Shown piece after piece: positions 49,781 to 60,181 of a stretch of DNA of 64,000 nt (position 1 is the first letter of the stretch; each line of letters begins with the position of its first letter). The stretch lies in contig NZ_JPOC01000008.1 of NCBI RefSeq assembly GCF_000738775.1, forward strand, positions 1 through 64,000, written 5' to 3'. Origin of the DNA: Prescottella defluvii (GTDB lineage: Bacteria > Actinomycetota > Actinomycetes > Mycobacteriales > Mycobacteriaceae). The position numbers were made by a program, and so were the translations under genes. The notes under the pieces are model-generated. The model made no database searches. It was not told where the DNA came from and saw only the letters and a list, made by a program, of their open reading frames with translations.

Positions 49781-50164
49781 ATGCCCCTTCCGCGTTCACT
49801 CGCCCGGGCCAATCGGGTGGGACTCAATCGTGTCGTGGTCCGTGTCGCGGGGCATCTGCCCGGATTCGCGGTCGTGCAGCACCGGGGGAGACGATCCGGG
49901 CGCACGTATCGGACGCCGGTCAATGCGTTTCGGATCGGAAACGGCTACCGCTTCGCGCTGACCTACGGCGCCGACAGCGACTGGGTACGCAACGTGCTCG
50001 CCGCGGGCGAAGCCGACGTCGTGGTGCGCGGACGCGTCGTGCATCTCGTCGAACCGCGTCTCGAGAAGGACCGCCGGGCACGGTGGGCTCCGGCCCCCGT
50101 GGCGGCGGTGCTGCGGAGGATCGGCGCCGATACGTACCTCCAGTGTCGGGCCGTGTCGCGGTGA
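49781..50164 (+). CDS. Nitroreductase/deazaflavin-dependent (DDN-like) family protein
   Basis: Small protein of 127 residues with the split-beta-barrel pattern of F420-dependent Ddn-like proteins. It shows VVQHRGRRSGRTYRTPVNAF (residues 31-50), the typical strand-turn that contacts the cofactor phosphate, then YRFALTYGADSDWVRNVLAAGEADVVVRG. Homologues use F420H2 (or, less often, FMN) to reduce quinones and other acceptors. It stands alone, 50 bp upstream of dop. ATG 49781 matches the family N-terminus. Substrate unknown. Confidence 0.88.
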   Translation: MPLPRSLARANRVGLNRVVVRVAGHLPGFAVVQHRGRRSGRTYRTPVNAFRIGNGYRFALTYGADSDWVRNVLAAGEADVVVRGRVVHLVEPRLEKDRRARWAPAPVAAVLRRIGADTYLQCRAVSR

Positions 50165-50214
50165 GCGACGTCGTCCACGGGGTGCGGGGCCGCCGAACGC
50201 TCTAGGCTCGTGCC

Positions 50215-51714
50215 ATGCAGCGGATCATCGGTATCGAGGTCGAGTACGGCATCTCGTCGCCTACCGACCCTTCGGCAAACCCGATTCTGACGTCCACCCA
50301 GGCGGTGCTCGCGTACGCGGCCGCCGCCGGGGTGCCCCGAGCGAAGCGCACCCGATGGGACTACGAGGTGGAGTCGCCGCTACGGGACGCCCGCGGATTC
50401 GACCTGGGCCGGATCAGCGGTCCGGCGCCGGTCATCGATGCGGACGAGGTCGGAGCCGCGAACATGATCCTCACCAACGGTGCCCGCCTGTACGTCGACC
50501 ACGCCCACCCCGAGTACTCGGCGCCCGAGGTGACGGACCCGATCGACGCGGTGATCTGGGACAAGGCCGGCGAGCGGGTGATGGAGGCCGCCGCGCGTCA
50601 CGCGTCCAGCGTCCCGGGCACCCCGCGCCTGCAGCTGTACAAGAACAACGTCGACGGCAAGGGCGCCTCGTACGGCACCCACGAGAACTACCTGATGTCA
50701 CGCGAGACCCCGTTCTCCGCGGTGATCACCGGTCTGTCCCCGTTCTTCGCATCCCGCCAGGTGATCTGCGGCTCCGGTCGCGTCGGCATCGGGCAGTCCG
50801 GCGACGAGGCCGGATTCCAGCTGTCGCAGCGGGCCGACTACATCGAGGTCGAGGTCGGGCTCGAGACCACGCTCAAACGCGGAATCATCAACACGCGGGA
50901 CGAGCCGCACGCCGACGCCGACAAGTACCGCCGCCTGCACGTGATCATCGGTGACGCCAACCTCGCGGAGATGTCGACGTATCTGAAGGTCGGTACCACC
51001 GCGCTCGTGCTCGATCTCATCGAGGCCGGTGTCGACCTGACCGATCTGCAGCTCGCCCGTCCGGTCACCGCGGTCCATCGGATCAGTCACGACCCCACCC
51101 TGCGTGCCACCGTCGCCCTCGCAGACGGCCGCGAACTCACCGGGCTTGCGCTGCAGCGGATCTACCTCGATCGGGTTGCGAAGTTCGTGGACGGCGAGGG
51201 CAACGACGACCCCCGGGTCGCGGACATCATCGAGAAGTGGGCAATGGTGCTCGACCTGCTCGAACGCGATCCGATGGACTGCGCGCACCTGCTCGACTGG
51301 CCCGCGAAACTTCGCCTCCTCGAGGGCTTCCGGAACCGTGAGGGGCTGGCCTGGTCGGCGCCCCGCCTGCACATGATCGACCTGCAGTACTCCGACGTCC
51401 GGCTCGACAAGGGGCTCTACAACCGGCTGGTCGCACGCGGGTCGATGGAACGGTTGGTCAGCGAACAGCAGGTGCTGGACGCAGTCCACAACCCGCCGAC
51501 CGATACGCGGGCCTTCTTCCGCGGTGAGTGCCTGCGCAGGTTCGGCGCGGATATCGCGGCGGCAAGCTGGGATTCGGTGATTTTCGACCTGGGCGGCGAA
51601 TCGCTGGTCCGGATTCCGACCCTGGAGCCGCTGCGCGGCAGCCGCGCGCATGTCGGTGAGCTTCTGGACTCGGTGGATTCGGCTGCTGAGCTGGTCGATC
51701 AGCTTACGAACTGA
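50215..51714 (+). CDS. dop: Pup deamidase/depupylase Dop
   Basis: Converts the C-terminal Gln of Pup to Glu and removes Pup from substrates, using bound nucleotide. The protein (499 aa) is a glutamine-synthetase-like carboxylate-amine ligase fold. Its start [16 protein letters not shown] carries the metal-binding Glu pair (IEVEYG). A Dop-specific loop after it (about 40-80) is absent from Paf[20 protein letters not shown] forms the nucleotide/metal site. pup follows after 130 bp, then prcB and prcA, as in mycobacteria. It shows strong internal similarity to pafA in this window, which is expected of these paralogues. Confidence 0.98.
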   Translation: MQRIIGIEVEYGISSPTDPSANPILTSTQAVLAYAAAAGVPRAKRTRWDYEVESPLRDARGFDLGRISGPAPVIDADEVGAANMILTNGARLYVDHAHPEYSAPEVTDPIDAVIWDKAGERVMEAAARHASSVPGTPRLQLYKNNVDGKGASYGTHENYLMSRETPFSAVITGLSPFFASRQVICGSGRVGIGQSGDEAGFQLSQRADYIEVEVGLETTLKRGIINTRDEPHADADKYRRLHVIIGDANLAEMSTYLKVGTTALVLDLIEAGVDLTDLQLARPVTAVHRISHDPTLRATVALADGRELTGLALQRIYLDRVAKFVDGEGNDDPRVADIIEKWAMVLDLLERDPMDCAHLLDWPAKLRLLEGFRNREGLAWSAPRLHMIDLQYSDVRLDKGLYNRLVARGSMERLVSEQQVLDAVHNPPTDTRAFFRGECLRRFGADIAAASWDSVIFDLGGESLVRIPTLEPLRGSRAHVGELLDSVDSAAELVDQLTN

Positions 51715-51844
51715 TCACACCGGCGAGTCGCCACGCGCGCTTGCAGCCCCACGGACACTGCCGATCGGTAGGGTTAGGGTCCGAGTAGGACGTCCGTCGG
51801 AGGTGTGCTCCGACGAGTCCGCGGTAACGAGGAGGTCGGTGGCC

Positions 51845-52039
51845 ATGGCCCAGGAGCAGACCAAGCGCGCTGGTGGCGGAGACGACGACGATGCCCCGAT
51901 CGGTGAGGGCGCGGCCGGGCAGGAACGTCGCGAGAAGTTGGCGGAGGACACCGACGATCTGCTCGACGAGATCGACGACGTGCTCGAGGAGAACGCGGAG
52001 GACTTCGTGCGCGCCTACGTCCAGAAGGGCGGCCAGTGA
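51845..52039 (+). CDS. pup: Prokaryotic ubiquitin-like protein Pup
   Basis: Small protein modifier of 64 residues, intrinsically disordered and acidic ([32 protein letters not shown]). The C-terminal half forms the helix that binds Mpa. The C-terminus is GGQ, so it must be deamidated to GGE by Dop before PafA can ligate it to lysines. ATG 51845 has a GAGG-containing upstream region. Its stop overlaps the prcB start by 4 bp (GTGA), tying tag and protease synthesis together. Confidence 0.99.
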   Translation: MAQEQTKRAGGGDDDDAPIGEGAAGQERREKLAEDTDDLLDEIDDVLEENAEDFVRAYVQKGGQ

Positions 52040-52920
52040 GGGCGGATCGTGCAGGGGTGCCGTCGACTGCCGGCGGCCTCGGGATGAACACCGGGTTCGC
52101 GTACGGCTCGAATCTGTCGTCGTTCACCGAGCACCTGCGCATCCATGCTCCGGAACTGTTGCCCGGAAATCGGATGAGCCTGGGCGCCACCGGTTCTGAC
52201 GGTGGCAGCGCGGACATCGCGCCGCACGGGACCACGATCGTCGCGCTGACGTTCGCGGGCGGCGTGGTGCTCGCCGGCGACCGTCGGGCCACGATGGGCA
52301 ATCTCATCGCGAGTCGCGACGTCGAGAAGGTTTTCGTCACCGACGACTACTCCGCGGCCGGAATCGCCGGTACCGCGGGCATCGCGATCGAACTGGTCCG
52401 GTTGTTCGCCGTCGAACTCGAGCACTACGAGAAGATCGAGGGCGTCCAGTTGACGTTCGACGGCAAGGCCAACCGCCTGTCGTCGATGGTCCGCGGCAAC
52501 CTGGGCGCCGCGATGCAGGGACTGGCGGTCGTCCCGCTGCTCGTGGGGTTCGACCTGGATGCCGCCGACGTCGACCGTGCCGGGCGCATCGTGTCGTACG
52601 ACGTCGTGGGCGGCCGATACGAGGAGCGTGCCGGGTACCACGCGGTCGGATCCGGATCCCTGTTCGCGAAGTCGTCGCTCAAGAAGCTCTATCGGGAAGG
52701 CGCCGACGAGGAGTCGGCGCTCCGGATGGCGATCGAGGCACTGTACGACGCCGCCGACGACGACTCGGCTACCGGCGGGCCCGATCTGGTCCGGGCGATC
52801 TACCCGACGGCGGTCTCGATCACCGCCGACGGTGCAGTGAACGTGCCGGCCGAGCGCACCGCCGAACTGGCGCGCGCCGTCGTGGCAGACCGTACCGAGG
52901 AAGGACGCACCCCACGATGA
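52036..52920 (+). CDS. prcB: 20S proteasome beta subunit
   Basis: Catalytic subunit (294 aa, GTG start). A propeptide of 65 residues ends at Gly65; autocleavage exposes Thr66 ([22 protein letters not shown]), the N-terminal nucleophile. The conserved Asp/Lys of the active site lie in AGDRRAT and VEKVFV, and the later [14 protein letters not shown] region matches the fold. The chamber formed with PrcA degrades pupylated proteins unfolded by Mpa. It overlaps pup and prcA by 4 bp each. Confidence 0.98.
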   Translation: MRADRAGVPSTAGGLGMNTGFAYGSNLSSFTEHLRIHAPELLPGNRMSLGATGSDGGSADIAPHGTTIVALTFAGGVVLAGDRRATMGNLIASRDVEKVFVTDDYSAAGIAGTAGIAIELVRLFAVELEHYEKIEGVQLTFDGKANRLSSMVRGNLGAAMQGLAVVPLLVGFDLDAADVDRAGRIVSYDVVGGRYEERAGYHAVGSGSLFAKSSLKKLYREGADEESALRMAIEALYDAADDDSATGGPDLVRAIYPTAVSITADGAVNVPAERTAELARAVVADRTEEGRTPR

Positions 52921-53738
52921 CGTTGCCGTATTACGCCTCCGCCGAGCAGATCATGCGCGATCGCTCGGAGCTGGCGCGCAAGGGTATTGCGCGCGGCCGC
53001 AGCGTCATCGTGCTCACGTTCGCGGACGGGGTCCTGTTCGTGGCGGAGAATCCGTCCACCGCGCTGCACAAGGTCAGCGAGCTGTACGACCGCCTCGGAT
53101 TCGCGGCGGTAGGCAAGTACAACGAGTTCGAGAACTTGCGGCGGGCCGGCATCGTCCACGCCGACATGCGCGGGTACTCGTACGACCGCCGGGACGTGAC
53201 CGGACGTTCGCTCGCCAACGGGTACGCACAGACGCTGGGCACCATCTTCACCGAGCAGCCCAAGCCGTACGAGGTGGAGATCTGCGTTGCCGAGGTCGGT
53301 CCGCAGGACGCTCCGCCGCATGCGCAGCTGTACCGGATCACCTACGACGGATCGATCGTCGACGAGCAGCAGTTCGTCGTGATGGGCGGTACCACCGAGC
53401 CGATCGTCACCGCGCTGCGCGAGTCGTACCGCACCGGGATGGACCTCGCGGAGGCGGTTGCGGTCGCGGTCGCGGCCTTGCAGGACGGAACGTCGTCGGG
53501 CAACGGGGATTCCGATCGCCGCACACTCGGGGTTTCGAGTCTCGAGGTCGCGGTGCTCGACCAGTCCCGGCCGCGGCGCACGTTCCGGCGCATCTCCGGA
53601 AGCGTCCTCGAGTCGCTGCTGCCGGTTCCGCCCGCTCCGCCGGCCGACAACGGTGGTTCGGCCGCGGAGACGAGCGAGAAGAAGCCGGACGCGGAAGGTG
53701 CGGAAGGTGATGCCCCCGGGAACGGGGACACCACCTAG
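52917..53738 (+). CDS. prcA: 20S proteasome alpha subunit
   Basis: Structural and gating subunit (273 aa). It begins [39 protein letters not shown]: the N-terminal residues form the gate, and the helix before RGRS is the alpha-ring signature. The C-terminal about 50 residues are Glu/Gly/Pro-rich ([19 protein letters not shown]) and probably disordered, as in other actinobacterial PrcA. It starts inside prcB (ATGA). The convergent PAP2-DAGK gene ends 4 bp after its stop. Confidence 0.98.
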   Translation: MTLPYYASAEQIMRDRSELARKGIARGRSVIVLTFADGVLFVAENPSTALHKVSELYDRLGFAAVGKYNEFENLRRAGIVHADMRGYSYDRRDVTGRSLANGYAQTLGTIFTEQPKPYEVEICVAEVGPQDAPPHAQLYRITYDGSIVDEQQFVVMGGTTEPIVTALRESYRTGMDLAEAVAVAVAALQDGTSSGNGDSDRRTLGVSSLEVAVLDQSRPRRTFRRISGSVLESLLPVPPAPPADNGGSAAETSEKKPDAEGAEGDAPGNGDTT

Positions 53739-53742
53739 TCCG

Positions 53743-55206
53743 TCACAGCTTGCGGTAGAGCATCACCCGGTGCGGTTCGCTCCGGAACTGGAAGCGGCGG
53801 CCGTCGGCGACCACCTCGCCGTCGGTCGCCAGGGCGACCGGGTCCCCGTCGATCTCGATGGTGACCGCGTTGGTGTTCTTCTGTACGTAGGTGGCGGACG
53901 CACCGAGGGTTCCCGTCACCGCCGCGGCCACGAGTCGCAGTCGCGAGAACCGGCGGTCGGCCAGCAGGTACCGCACGTCGAGCGTGCCGCGGTGGATTTC
54001 CGGGCGGGACATCGGCACCTGATCGGTGGGGGCGTAGCGACCGTTGCCGACGAACAGCATCCACACCGCGTGTCCGGCGCCGTCGATGGTCACGTTCAGT
54101 GGCTGCGCCGATGCCAGGACGCGGGCCATCGCGAGCGCGGCGGCCGGCCACTTGCCGAGCCGTGGCTGCCAGCGTTCCCGGAGGCGTACCGAATCCGGAT
54201 ACCCGCCGAGGCTCGCGGTATTGACGAAGGTGGACTCCTGACATCCGTCCACCCTTACCCGGCCCAGGTCGACGAGTTCGGCACTGCCATCGGCGATTGC
54301 GTCCGCCGTCGACGCGACGTCGCCGACGCCGGCATCGCGCGCGAAGTGGTTGAGGGTTCCGCCCGGGAACACCGCGAGCGGCAGGTCGTGCCGGACGGCG
54401 GCGGACGCCACGGTCACGACCGTCCCGTCGCCGCCGCAGACTCCCAGGGCCTTGGGGTCGCGGGCGGTGATGACCTCGTCGAGTTGCTGATCGAAGTCGC
54501 GATCCGGATCGAACTCGACGACCACCACCTTCGGTAGCTGCGACTCCACTTCGGCGCGAATGCCGTCGTCGTCGGTTCCGGAACCCGGATTGGCGAACAC
54601 CACCATGCCCTCGCCGTCGGGCAGGGCCGCGGTGGTGCGGTCGGGGCCGAGGGTCGCCGGTTCCTCGTCGCGCACCGCCCACCAGCGGCGGGTCGCGAGG
54701 GCGACGGCCCCACCGACGCCGAGACCCACCACGACGTCGGACGGCCAGTGCACACCGGTGTGGACCCGGGAGTACGCGACCGCCGCCGCAACCGGCGCGA
54801 GCACCGCCCCGGCAAGTGGGAACTCGAGCGCGACGCCGGTGGCGAACGCCGCCGCGGAGGCCGAGTGCCCCGACGGGAACGACGACGAACGGGGTGCCGG
54901 GAGCCCGCGGCGGTTCGCGAACGCGAGTGTCCCGGTGGGCGGTCGCCGCCGGGGGAAAATCGGTTTGAGTACAGCATTGGACAACGCGCTCGCGCCCGCC
55001 ACGGACAGCAGTCCGCGCACCGCGGCCCGCCGCGCGCGCCCGCCACTCAGCGCCATGCCGGTTGCGACGCCCATCCACAAGACACTGTGGTTGGCGGCTG
55101 TGCTGAGTGCACGCAAGCCGCCGTCGACCTGCGACGGGGGCAGTTCGGTGCTCAGACGCATGAGGATCCGGTCGGTTCGTTCGGGGAAACATCTCACTTC
55201 GGCCAC
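53743..55206 (-). CDS. PAP2 phosphatase-diacylglycerol kinase fusion protein
   Basis: Two-domain lipid enzyme of 487 residues (GTG start). Residues 1-175 are a membrane PAP2 phosphatase with all three motifs: Lys81-x6-Arg88-Pro89, PSGH at 111-114, and Ser146-Arg147...His153...Asp157. Residues about 200-487 are a diacylglycerol-kinase/sphingosine-kinase-like domain with GGDGT at 258-262 and PGGTLNHFA just after. The two opposed activities on phospholipid head groups suggest remodelling of membrane or prenyl lipids. It is inserted between prcA and pafA on the opposite strand, so it interrupts the proteasome locus rather than belonging to it. Confidence 0.9.
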   Translation of the reverse strand: MAEVRCFPERTDRILMRLSTELPPSQVDGGLRALSTAANHSVLWMGVATGMALSGGRARRAAVRGLLSVAGASALSNAVLKPIFPRRRPPTGTLAFANRRGLPAPRSSSFPSGHSASAAAFATGVALEFPLAGAVLAPVAAAVAYSRVHTGVHWPSDVVVGLGVGGAVALATRRWWAVRDEEPATLGPDRTTAALPDGEGMVVFANPGSGTDDDGIRAEVESQLPKVVVVEFDPDRDFDQQLDEVITARDPKALGVCGGDGTVVTVASAAVRHDLPLAVFPGGTLNHFARDAGVGDVASTADAIADGSAELVDLGRVRVDGCQESTFVNTASLGGYPDSVRLRERWQPRLGKWPAAALAMARVLASAQPLNVTIDGAGHAVWMLFVGNGRYAPTDQVPMSRPEIHRGTLDVRYLLADRRFSRLRLVAAAVTGTLGASATYVQKNTNAVTIEIDGDPVALATDGEVVADGRRFQFRSEPHRVMLYRKL

Positions 55207-55278
55207 GTTCCCACCCTAGGGTCGCGAGCCTCGTCGTGAACGCCGTGGCAAACACGTTCAGCGCTGTACTGTCGAAGT

Positions 55279-56637
55279 GTGCAGCGACGAATCATGGGAA
55301 TTGAGACCGAGTTCGGTGTCACCTGCACCTTTCACGGTCATAGAAGACTGAGTCCGGACGAGGTTGCGCGGTACCTCTTCCGGCGGGTGGTTTCGTGGGG
55401 CCGTAGTTCCAACGTGTTCCTGCGGAACGGCGCACGGTTGTATCTCGACGTCGGGTCGCATCCCGAGTATGCGACCGCCGAGTGCGACAGCCTGCTGCAA
55501 CTCGTCAACCACGACCGCGCCGGCGAGCGCGTGCTCGAGGATCTGCTCGTCGATGCCGAACAGCGGCTCGCCGAGGAGGGGATCGGCGGGGACATCTACC
55601 TGTTCAAGAACAACACCGATTCGGCGGGAAACTCGTACGGCTGTCACGAGAACTTCCTGGTGGTCCGCGCGGGGGAATTCTCCCGGATCTCCGACGTCCT
55701 GCTTCCGTTCCTGGTGACCCGCCAGCTGATCTGTGGGGCGGGCAAGATCCTGCAGACACCCAAGGCGGCGACGTTCTGCCTGTCGCAGCGGGCGGAGCAC
55801 ATCTGGGAGGGTGTCTCGTCCGCGACGACGCGGTCGCGGCCGATCATCAACACGCGCGACGAACCCCACGCCGACGCCGAGAAGTACCGGCGCCTGCACG
55901 TGATCGTCGGCGACTCCAACATGTCCGAGACCACGACGATGCTCAAGGTGGGGACCGCGGCGCTGGTGCTCGAGATGATCGAGGCGGGCGTCCCGTTCCG
56001 TGACTTCGCGCTCGACAATCCGATCCGCGCGATCCGTGAGGTCAGCCACGATCTGACGGGCCGCCGCCCGGTCCGGTTGGCGGGCGGTCGTCAGGCCAGC
56101 GCACTCGACATCCAGCGCGAGTACTACTCGCGAGCCGTCGAGCACCTGCAGACCCGCGAAAGGGATCCGCAGGTGGACCAGGTGGTCGAGTTGTGGGGCC
56201 GCACCCTCGACGCGGTCGAGAGCCAGGATTTCGCGAAGGTCGACACCGAGATCGACTGGGTGATCAAGCGCAAGCTGTTCCAGCGCTACCAGGACAAGTA
56301 CGGGATGGAGTTGGCCGACCCCAAGATCGCCCAGCTCGATCTCGCGTATCACGACATCAAGCGTGGTCGGGGTGTGTTCGACCTGTTGCAGCGGAAGGGT
56401 CTGGCGAAGCGGGTCACCGAGGACGAGACCATCGAGGCCGCGGTGGAGACGCCGCCGCAGACCACTCGCGCGAAGTTGCGGGGCGAGTTCATTGCTGCCG
56501 CGCAGGAGGCGGGCCGCGACTTCACGGTCGACTGGGTTCATCTCAAGCTCAACGATCAGGCCCAGCGGACCGTGCTGTGCAAGGACCCGTTCCGTTCGGT
56601 CGACGAGAGGGTGGAGCGGCTGATCGCGTCCATGTGA
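55279..56637 (+). CDS. pafA: Pup-protein ligase PafA
   Basis: Ligates the C-terminal Glu of deamidated Pup to substrate lysines with ATP; 452 residues. GTG 55279 is the family start ([16 protein letters not shown]), with metal-binding Glu residues in IETEFG and ECDSL. The active-site loop with [22 protein letters not shown] is shared with Dop. The Dop-specific loop is missing, so this is the ligase. It stands upstream of pafB and pafC, as in mycobacteria; 60 bp separate it from pafB. Confidence 0.98.
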   Translation: MQRRIMGIETEFGVTCTFHGHRRLSPDEVARYLFRRVVSWGRSSNVFLRNGARLYLDVGSHPEYATAECDSLLQLVNHDRAGERVLEDLLVDAEQRLAEEGIGGDIYLFKNNTDSAGNSYGCHENFLVVRAGEFSRISDVLLPFLVTRQLICGAGKILQTPKAATFCLSQRAEHIWEGVSSATTRSRPIINTRDEPHADAEKYRRLHVIVGDSNMSETTTMLKVGTAALVLEMIEAGVPFRDFALDNPIRAIREVSHDLTGRRPVRLAGGRQASALDIQREYYSRAVEHLQTRERDPQVDQVVELWGRTLDAVESQDFAKVDTEIDWVIKRKLFQRYQDKYGMELADPKIAQLDLAYHDIKRGRGVFDLLQRKGLAKRVTEDETIEAAVETPPQTTRAKLRGEFIAAAQEAGRDFTVDWVHLKLNDQAQRTVLCKDPFRSVDERVERLIASM

Positions 56638-56697
56638 CGTCCGTTCCGACTGTTTTGCTACCGGTTGGTCGGGTTCGGAGCCGTTAGGCTCTGCGTC

Positions 56698-57705
56698 GTG
56701 GCGAAAGCGAAAGTTGAGCGGTTGATGAACCTTGTCATCTGTCTGCTCTCCACCCGGCAGTTCCTCACGGCGGAGAAGATCCGCGAGAGTGTGGCCGGGT
56801 ATGACGAGTCTGCAAGCAACGAGGCCTTCAGCCGGATGTTCGAGCGGGACAAGAACGAACTCCGTGACCTGGGGATTCCCCTGGAGACGGGGCCGGCGGG
56901 TCGGTTCTCGACGGTCGAGGGCTACCGGATCGACCGGACGGCCTACGAACTGCCGGACGTCGACCTGGATACGGCCGAGGCCGCAGCGGTGGCGGTGGCT
57001 GTGCGCCTGTGGGGTTCGCCGGAACTGATGTCGGCATCGCAGAGTGCGCTGATGAAACTGCGCGCCGCGGGCGTGCAGGTCGAGGCTGATCTCGATGCGG
57101 TCCCGGTGTCGGCGATCCCGGCGCGCACCCGCGGATCCGAGACTGCGATGCGACTCCTGCTCGAGGCCGTCGACGCCGGCCGGGTGGTCGAGTTCCAGCA
57201 TCGGGGTGCGCCGACCGAACCGTACGTGACGCGGACGGTGGAACCGTGGGGCGTGGTGACACTGCGCGGTCGGTGGTATCTCGTCGGGCACGACGTCGAT
57301 CGGGATGCGACCCGGACGTTCCGGCTGTCGCGTATCGGTGACCCGGTCCGGGCGGTGGGACCCTCGAACGTCGTCCGGAAGCCGACGGACGTGGACCTGC
57401 GGGAGATCGTCGACGCGGTCACCGGCGCGGGGTCGGTGACGGGAACCGCGACGGTGTGGGTGGCCGACGGTCGTGCACACGAGATCCGACGGCTGGGCAC
57501 GGTGCAGGGGCCGCGGGAACTCTCGTCACGGCCGGGGACGGTCCTCGAGATCCCGGTTCGTTCGTGGGACTGGACGGCCCGACTCATCGCCGGCCACGGA
57601 GTCGACGCCCTGGTGCTGGCGCCTGAGTCGTTGCGGTCGAATGTGAAGGAGAAGTTGCGGTTCGCGGCAGGGGTCGGAGCCGAGAAAGCGAAGGCTGATC
57701 GATGA
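56698..57705 (+). CDS. pafB: WYL-domain transcriptional regulator PafB
   Basis: Half of the PafBC activator that turns on RecA-independent DNA-damage genes in mycobacteria; 335 residues from GTG 56698. The N-terminal winged helix is ERLMNLVICLLSTRQFLTAEKIRESV, followed by ERDKNELRDLGIPLE. The WYL domain includes FQHRGAPTEPYVTRTVEPWGVVTLRGRWYLVGHD with the conserved Trp-Tyr-Leu. The WYL-C extension ends near VKEKLRF. It overlaps pafC by 4 bp, in keeping with formation of a heterodimer. Confidence 0.95.
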   Translation: MAKAKVERLMNLVICLLSTRQFLTAEKIRESVAGYDESASNEAFSRMFERDKNELRDLGIPLETGPAGRFSTVEGYRIDRTAYELPDVDLDTAEAAAVAVAVRLWGSPELMSASQSALMKLRAAGVQVEADLDAVPVSAIPARTRGSETAMRLLLEAVDAGRVVEFQHRGAPTEPYVTRTVEPWGVVTLRGRWYLVGHDVDRDATRTFRLSRIGDPVRAVGPSNVVRKPTDVDLREIVDAVTGAGSVTGTATVWVADGRAHEIRRLGTVQGPRELSSRPGTVLEIPVRSWDWTARLIAGHGVDALVLAPESLRSNVKEKLRFAAGVGAEKAKADR

Positions 57706-58673
57706 GCACGAGGCTGTCGCGCCTGACGCGTCTGCTCAACCTGGTTCCGTACTTCATGGCGAACCCAGGTATCAGCAAGGAACAGGCCGCCCGCGAGTTG
57801 GGCGTCACGGTGCCGAACCTGATGAAGGATCTCGACCAGCTGTGGGTCTGCGGACTGCCCGGCTACGGGCCCGGCGATCTGATCGACCTGTCGTTCGACG
57901 AGGACACGGTCTCGGTCATCTTCTCGGCCGGCATCGATCGGCCGCTGCGGCTGACCTCCACGGAGGCGACGGTCCTGCTGGTGGCGCTGCGGTCCCTCGC
58001 GGAGATGCCCGGGATGGTCGATCCGTCGGCTGCACAGGGGGCCATCGCGAAGATCGAGTCCGCGGCCGGGAACGCGGCGCGGGGACGCTCGGTCCCCGAA
58101 CACGGTCGGGAAGGCGACGGGGCACCGGAGAACCCGGTGGCGGCGGTCGTCCGTACCGCGCTGCAGAACGATCATGCGCTGCACCTGACGTACTACTCGG
58201 CCTCGCGCGATGCGGTGTCCGAGCGGGTGGTCGACCCGATCCGGTCACTGCTCGTCGACGACCACACCTACCTGCAGGCGTGGTGCCGGCAGGCGGAGGG
58301 CGTGCGACTGTTCCGGTTCGACCGGATCGACGCGGCCGAGGAACTGGAGGAGCCGTCCGCGGCACCGGCCCAGGCGCTCGGCACCGACGAGCACCTCGAG
58401 TTGTTCAGCGACGATGCCGATCTGCCGCATGCGCTGCTGCGTGTGTCGGCGGACCAGGGGTGGATCCTGGACAACTATCCGATGTCCCCGGTGCGGACCC
58501 TTGCGGACGGCTCGGTCGAGGCGACGATGCGCTACGGGTCGCAGGAGTGGATGGCGCGGCTGGTCCTCGGCTTCGGGTCGGGGGCGCAGGTGCTGGGGCC
58601 GCCGGAGTTGGTCGATGCCGTCCGCGAGCGTGCGTGTTCGGCGCTCGACGTGTACGACGCGATCGAGGCGTGA
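57702..58673 (+). CDS. pafC: WYL-domain transcriptional regulator PafC
   Basis: Partner of PafB, 323 residues. The N-terminal helix-turn-helix is SRLTRLLNLVPYFMANPGISKEQAARELGV with NLMKDLDQLWVCGLPG. The WYL region is LTYYSASRDAVSERVVDPIRSLLVDDHTYLQAWCRQAEGVRLFRFDRI. It starts within pafB (ATGA overlap). The pair would respond to replication stress by binding nucleic-acid ligands through the WYL domain, as shown in other actinobacteria. Confidence 0.95.
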   Translation: MSTRLSRLTRLLNLVPYFMANPGISKEQAARELGVTVPNLMKDLDQLWVCGLPGYGPGDLIDLSFDEDTVSVIFSAGIDRPLRLTSTEATVLLVALRSLAEMPGMVDPSAAQGAIAKIESAAGNAARGRSVPEHGREGDGAPENPVAAVVRTALQNDHALHLTYYSASRDAVSERVVDPIRSLLVDDHTYLQAWCRQAEGVRLFRFDRIDAAEELEEPSAAPAQALGTDEHLELFSDDADLPHALLRVSADQGWILDNYPMSPVRTLADGSVEATMRYGSQEWMARLVLGFGSGAQVLGPPELVDAVRERACSALDVYDAIEA

Positions 58674-58725
58674 AACCGACGCATGTCGGCGCCCCAATCG
58701 GCTGGATCGGGCACACATCAGGCTG

Positions 58726-58743
58726 CCGAAGGAGTAACTTCGG
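58726..58743 (+). terminator. Small hairpin after pafC
   Basis: CCGAAG-GAGTAA-CTTCGG, 52 bp after the pafC stop in the 214-bp pafC-tatA gap. Probably ends the pafABC transcript; the stem is only 6 bp. A second promoter for tatA must lie in the remaining 140 bp. Confidence 0.4.
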
Positions 58744-58887
58744 ATGACGGTCGCGTGAACTGGTTCTCTGTGACGTGCGCGGACCGCTCCGGTTGGTTGT
58801 TACGTCACGGTGAACAGGACATTTGCATCAAGTCCGACGCATGATCGTCCGGTAGCATCGTTGGCATCTGAAATTTTGGAGGTAGTA

Positions 58888-59157
58888 ATGACCGGAGGCT
58901 TCAGCCTGTGGCACTGGGCCATCGTGGCTCTGGTGGTCGTGATTCTGTTCGGTTCCAAGAAGCTGCCGGAAGCGGCACGCGGTCTGGGACGTTCCTTGCG
59001 CATCTTCAAGAGCGAGGTCAAGGAGATGCAGAACGACGGGAACCCGTCCGCGAGTGCAGCACCCGAGCAGTCGCCCTCGGCTCAGCTGCCGGCAGCGCCG
59101 CTGGACGCCACGATCGTCGACACCACGAAGTCGCACACCGAGCCGAAGTCGGCCTAG
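58888..59157 (+). CDS. tatA: Twin-arginine translocase subunit TatA
   Basis: Pore-forming Tat component of 89 residues. It has one N-terminal membrane helix ([14 protein letters not shown]) and the hallmark [27 protein letters not shown] with the F-G hinge and amphipathic helix. A disordered Ala/Pro/Ser tail follows. ATG 58888 is preceded by a strong GGAGG. It is located before tatC as in Rv2094c-Rv2093c. The Tat-dependent phospholipase C in this window would be one client. Confidence 0.97.
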   Translation: MTGGFSLWHWAIVALVVVILFGSKKLPEAARGLGRSLRIFKSEVKEMQNDGNPSASAAPEQSPSAQLPAAPLDATIVDTTKSHTEPKSA

Positions 59158-59227
59158 TCCACGTTCCACACGCATCCGGGGTGAGTTCATCGCCCCGGAT
59201 CACGGCTGACCAAGGCTAGGGCCCACA

Positions 59228-60181
59228 GTGCGAATTCCGTTCGACCCGCGTCGCAGCAGGCGCAGGACAAATCCAGACGGCACGATGTCGCTCGTCGACC
59301 ATCTGTACGAGCTGCGGACACGACTACTGATCGCTGTCGCGGCGATCATCGTGACCACGATCATCGGCTTCGTCTGGTACTCGACCCGCATCCTCGGTAT
59401 CGAGAGCCTCGGTGAACTGTTGCGCGGACCGTACTGTTCGCTTCCGGACGAAAGCCGGGCGGCCCTGAGCCCGGACGGGGCCTGCCGCCTACTCGCGACG
59501 GGGCCCTTCGAGCAGTTCATGTTGCGCCTCAAGGTCGCGGCGACTGCCGGAATCGTCCTGGCCTGTCCCATCTGGCTCTACCAGATCTGGGGGTTCGTCA
59601 CCCCGGGCCTGTACGCGAAGGAACGCAAGTACGCGGTCAGTTTCGTCGCCGCGGCGTCGTTCCTGTTCGTCGCCGGCGCCGTTCTCGCGTACGTCGTCGT
59701 GGCTCAGGCACTGCACTTTCTCCTCACCATCGGTGACAATGTGCAGGTCACCGCACTCAGCGGTTCGCAGTACTTCGGCTTCGTGCTCAATGTGCTGATC
59801 ATCTTCGGTGTCAGCTTCGAGATCCCGCTGTTGATCGTCGCGCTCAACGTCGTCGGGGTGCTGTCGTACGAGAAGCTGAAGGCATGGCGCCGGGGGCTGA
59901 TCATGGCCCTGTTCGTTTTCGCCGCGATCGCGACACCGGGTCAGGATCCGTTCACGATGCTGGCGTTGGCGGGCGCGCTCACGGTGCTGCTGGAGTTGGC
60001 CATCCAGATCGCGCGTCTGCACGACAGGCGGAAGTCCCGGCGCGAGGACGCGGATCTGGCGGCGCTCTCCGACGAGGAAGCCTCCTCGATCGGCGCGTCG
60101 ACCCCGATCGACGACGTCGCCCCTGTGGTGCCGTCCGGGGCGCCCAGCACGTCCGCGCAGGACTACTCGGACACGCTGTGA
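59228..60181 (+). CDS. tatC: Twin-arginine translocase subunit TatC
   Basis: Six-TM receptor for Tat signal peptides, 317 residues (GTG start). The N-terminal cytoplasmic segment [17 protein letters not shown] carries the conserved HLxELR signal-recognition residues, and [15 protein letters not shown] lies in the later TM region. The periplasmic loop contains two cysteines (YCSL and ACRLL), typical of actinobacterial TatC. The C-terminal about 60 residues are hydrophilic. Its stop overlaps the helY start (GTGA). Confidence 0.97.
   Translation: MRIPFDPRRSRRRTNPDGTMSLVDHLYELRTRLLIAVAAIIVTTIIGFVWYSTRILGIESLGELLRGPYCSLPDESRAALSPDGACRLLATGPFEQFMLRLKVAATAGIVLACPIWLYQIWGFVTPGLYAKERKYAVSFVAAASFLFVAGAVLAYVVVAQALHFLLTIGDNVQVTALSGSQYFGFVLNVLIIFGVSFEIPLLIVALNVVGVLSYEKLKAWRRGLIMALFVFAAIATPGQDPFTMLALAGALTVLLELAIQIARLHDRRKSRREDADLAALSDEEASSIGASTPIDDVAPVVPSGAPSTSAQDYSDTL

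Noticed and set aside
50215-56637. dop and pafA as a recent tandem duplication
   Set aside because: Their similarity is the ancient Dop/PafA paralogy; they differ in the Dop-specific loop and are separated by pup and the proteasome genes.
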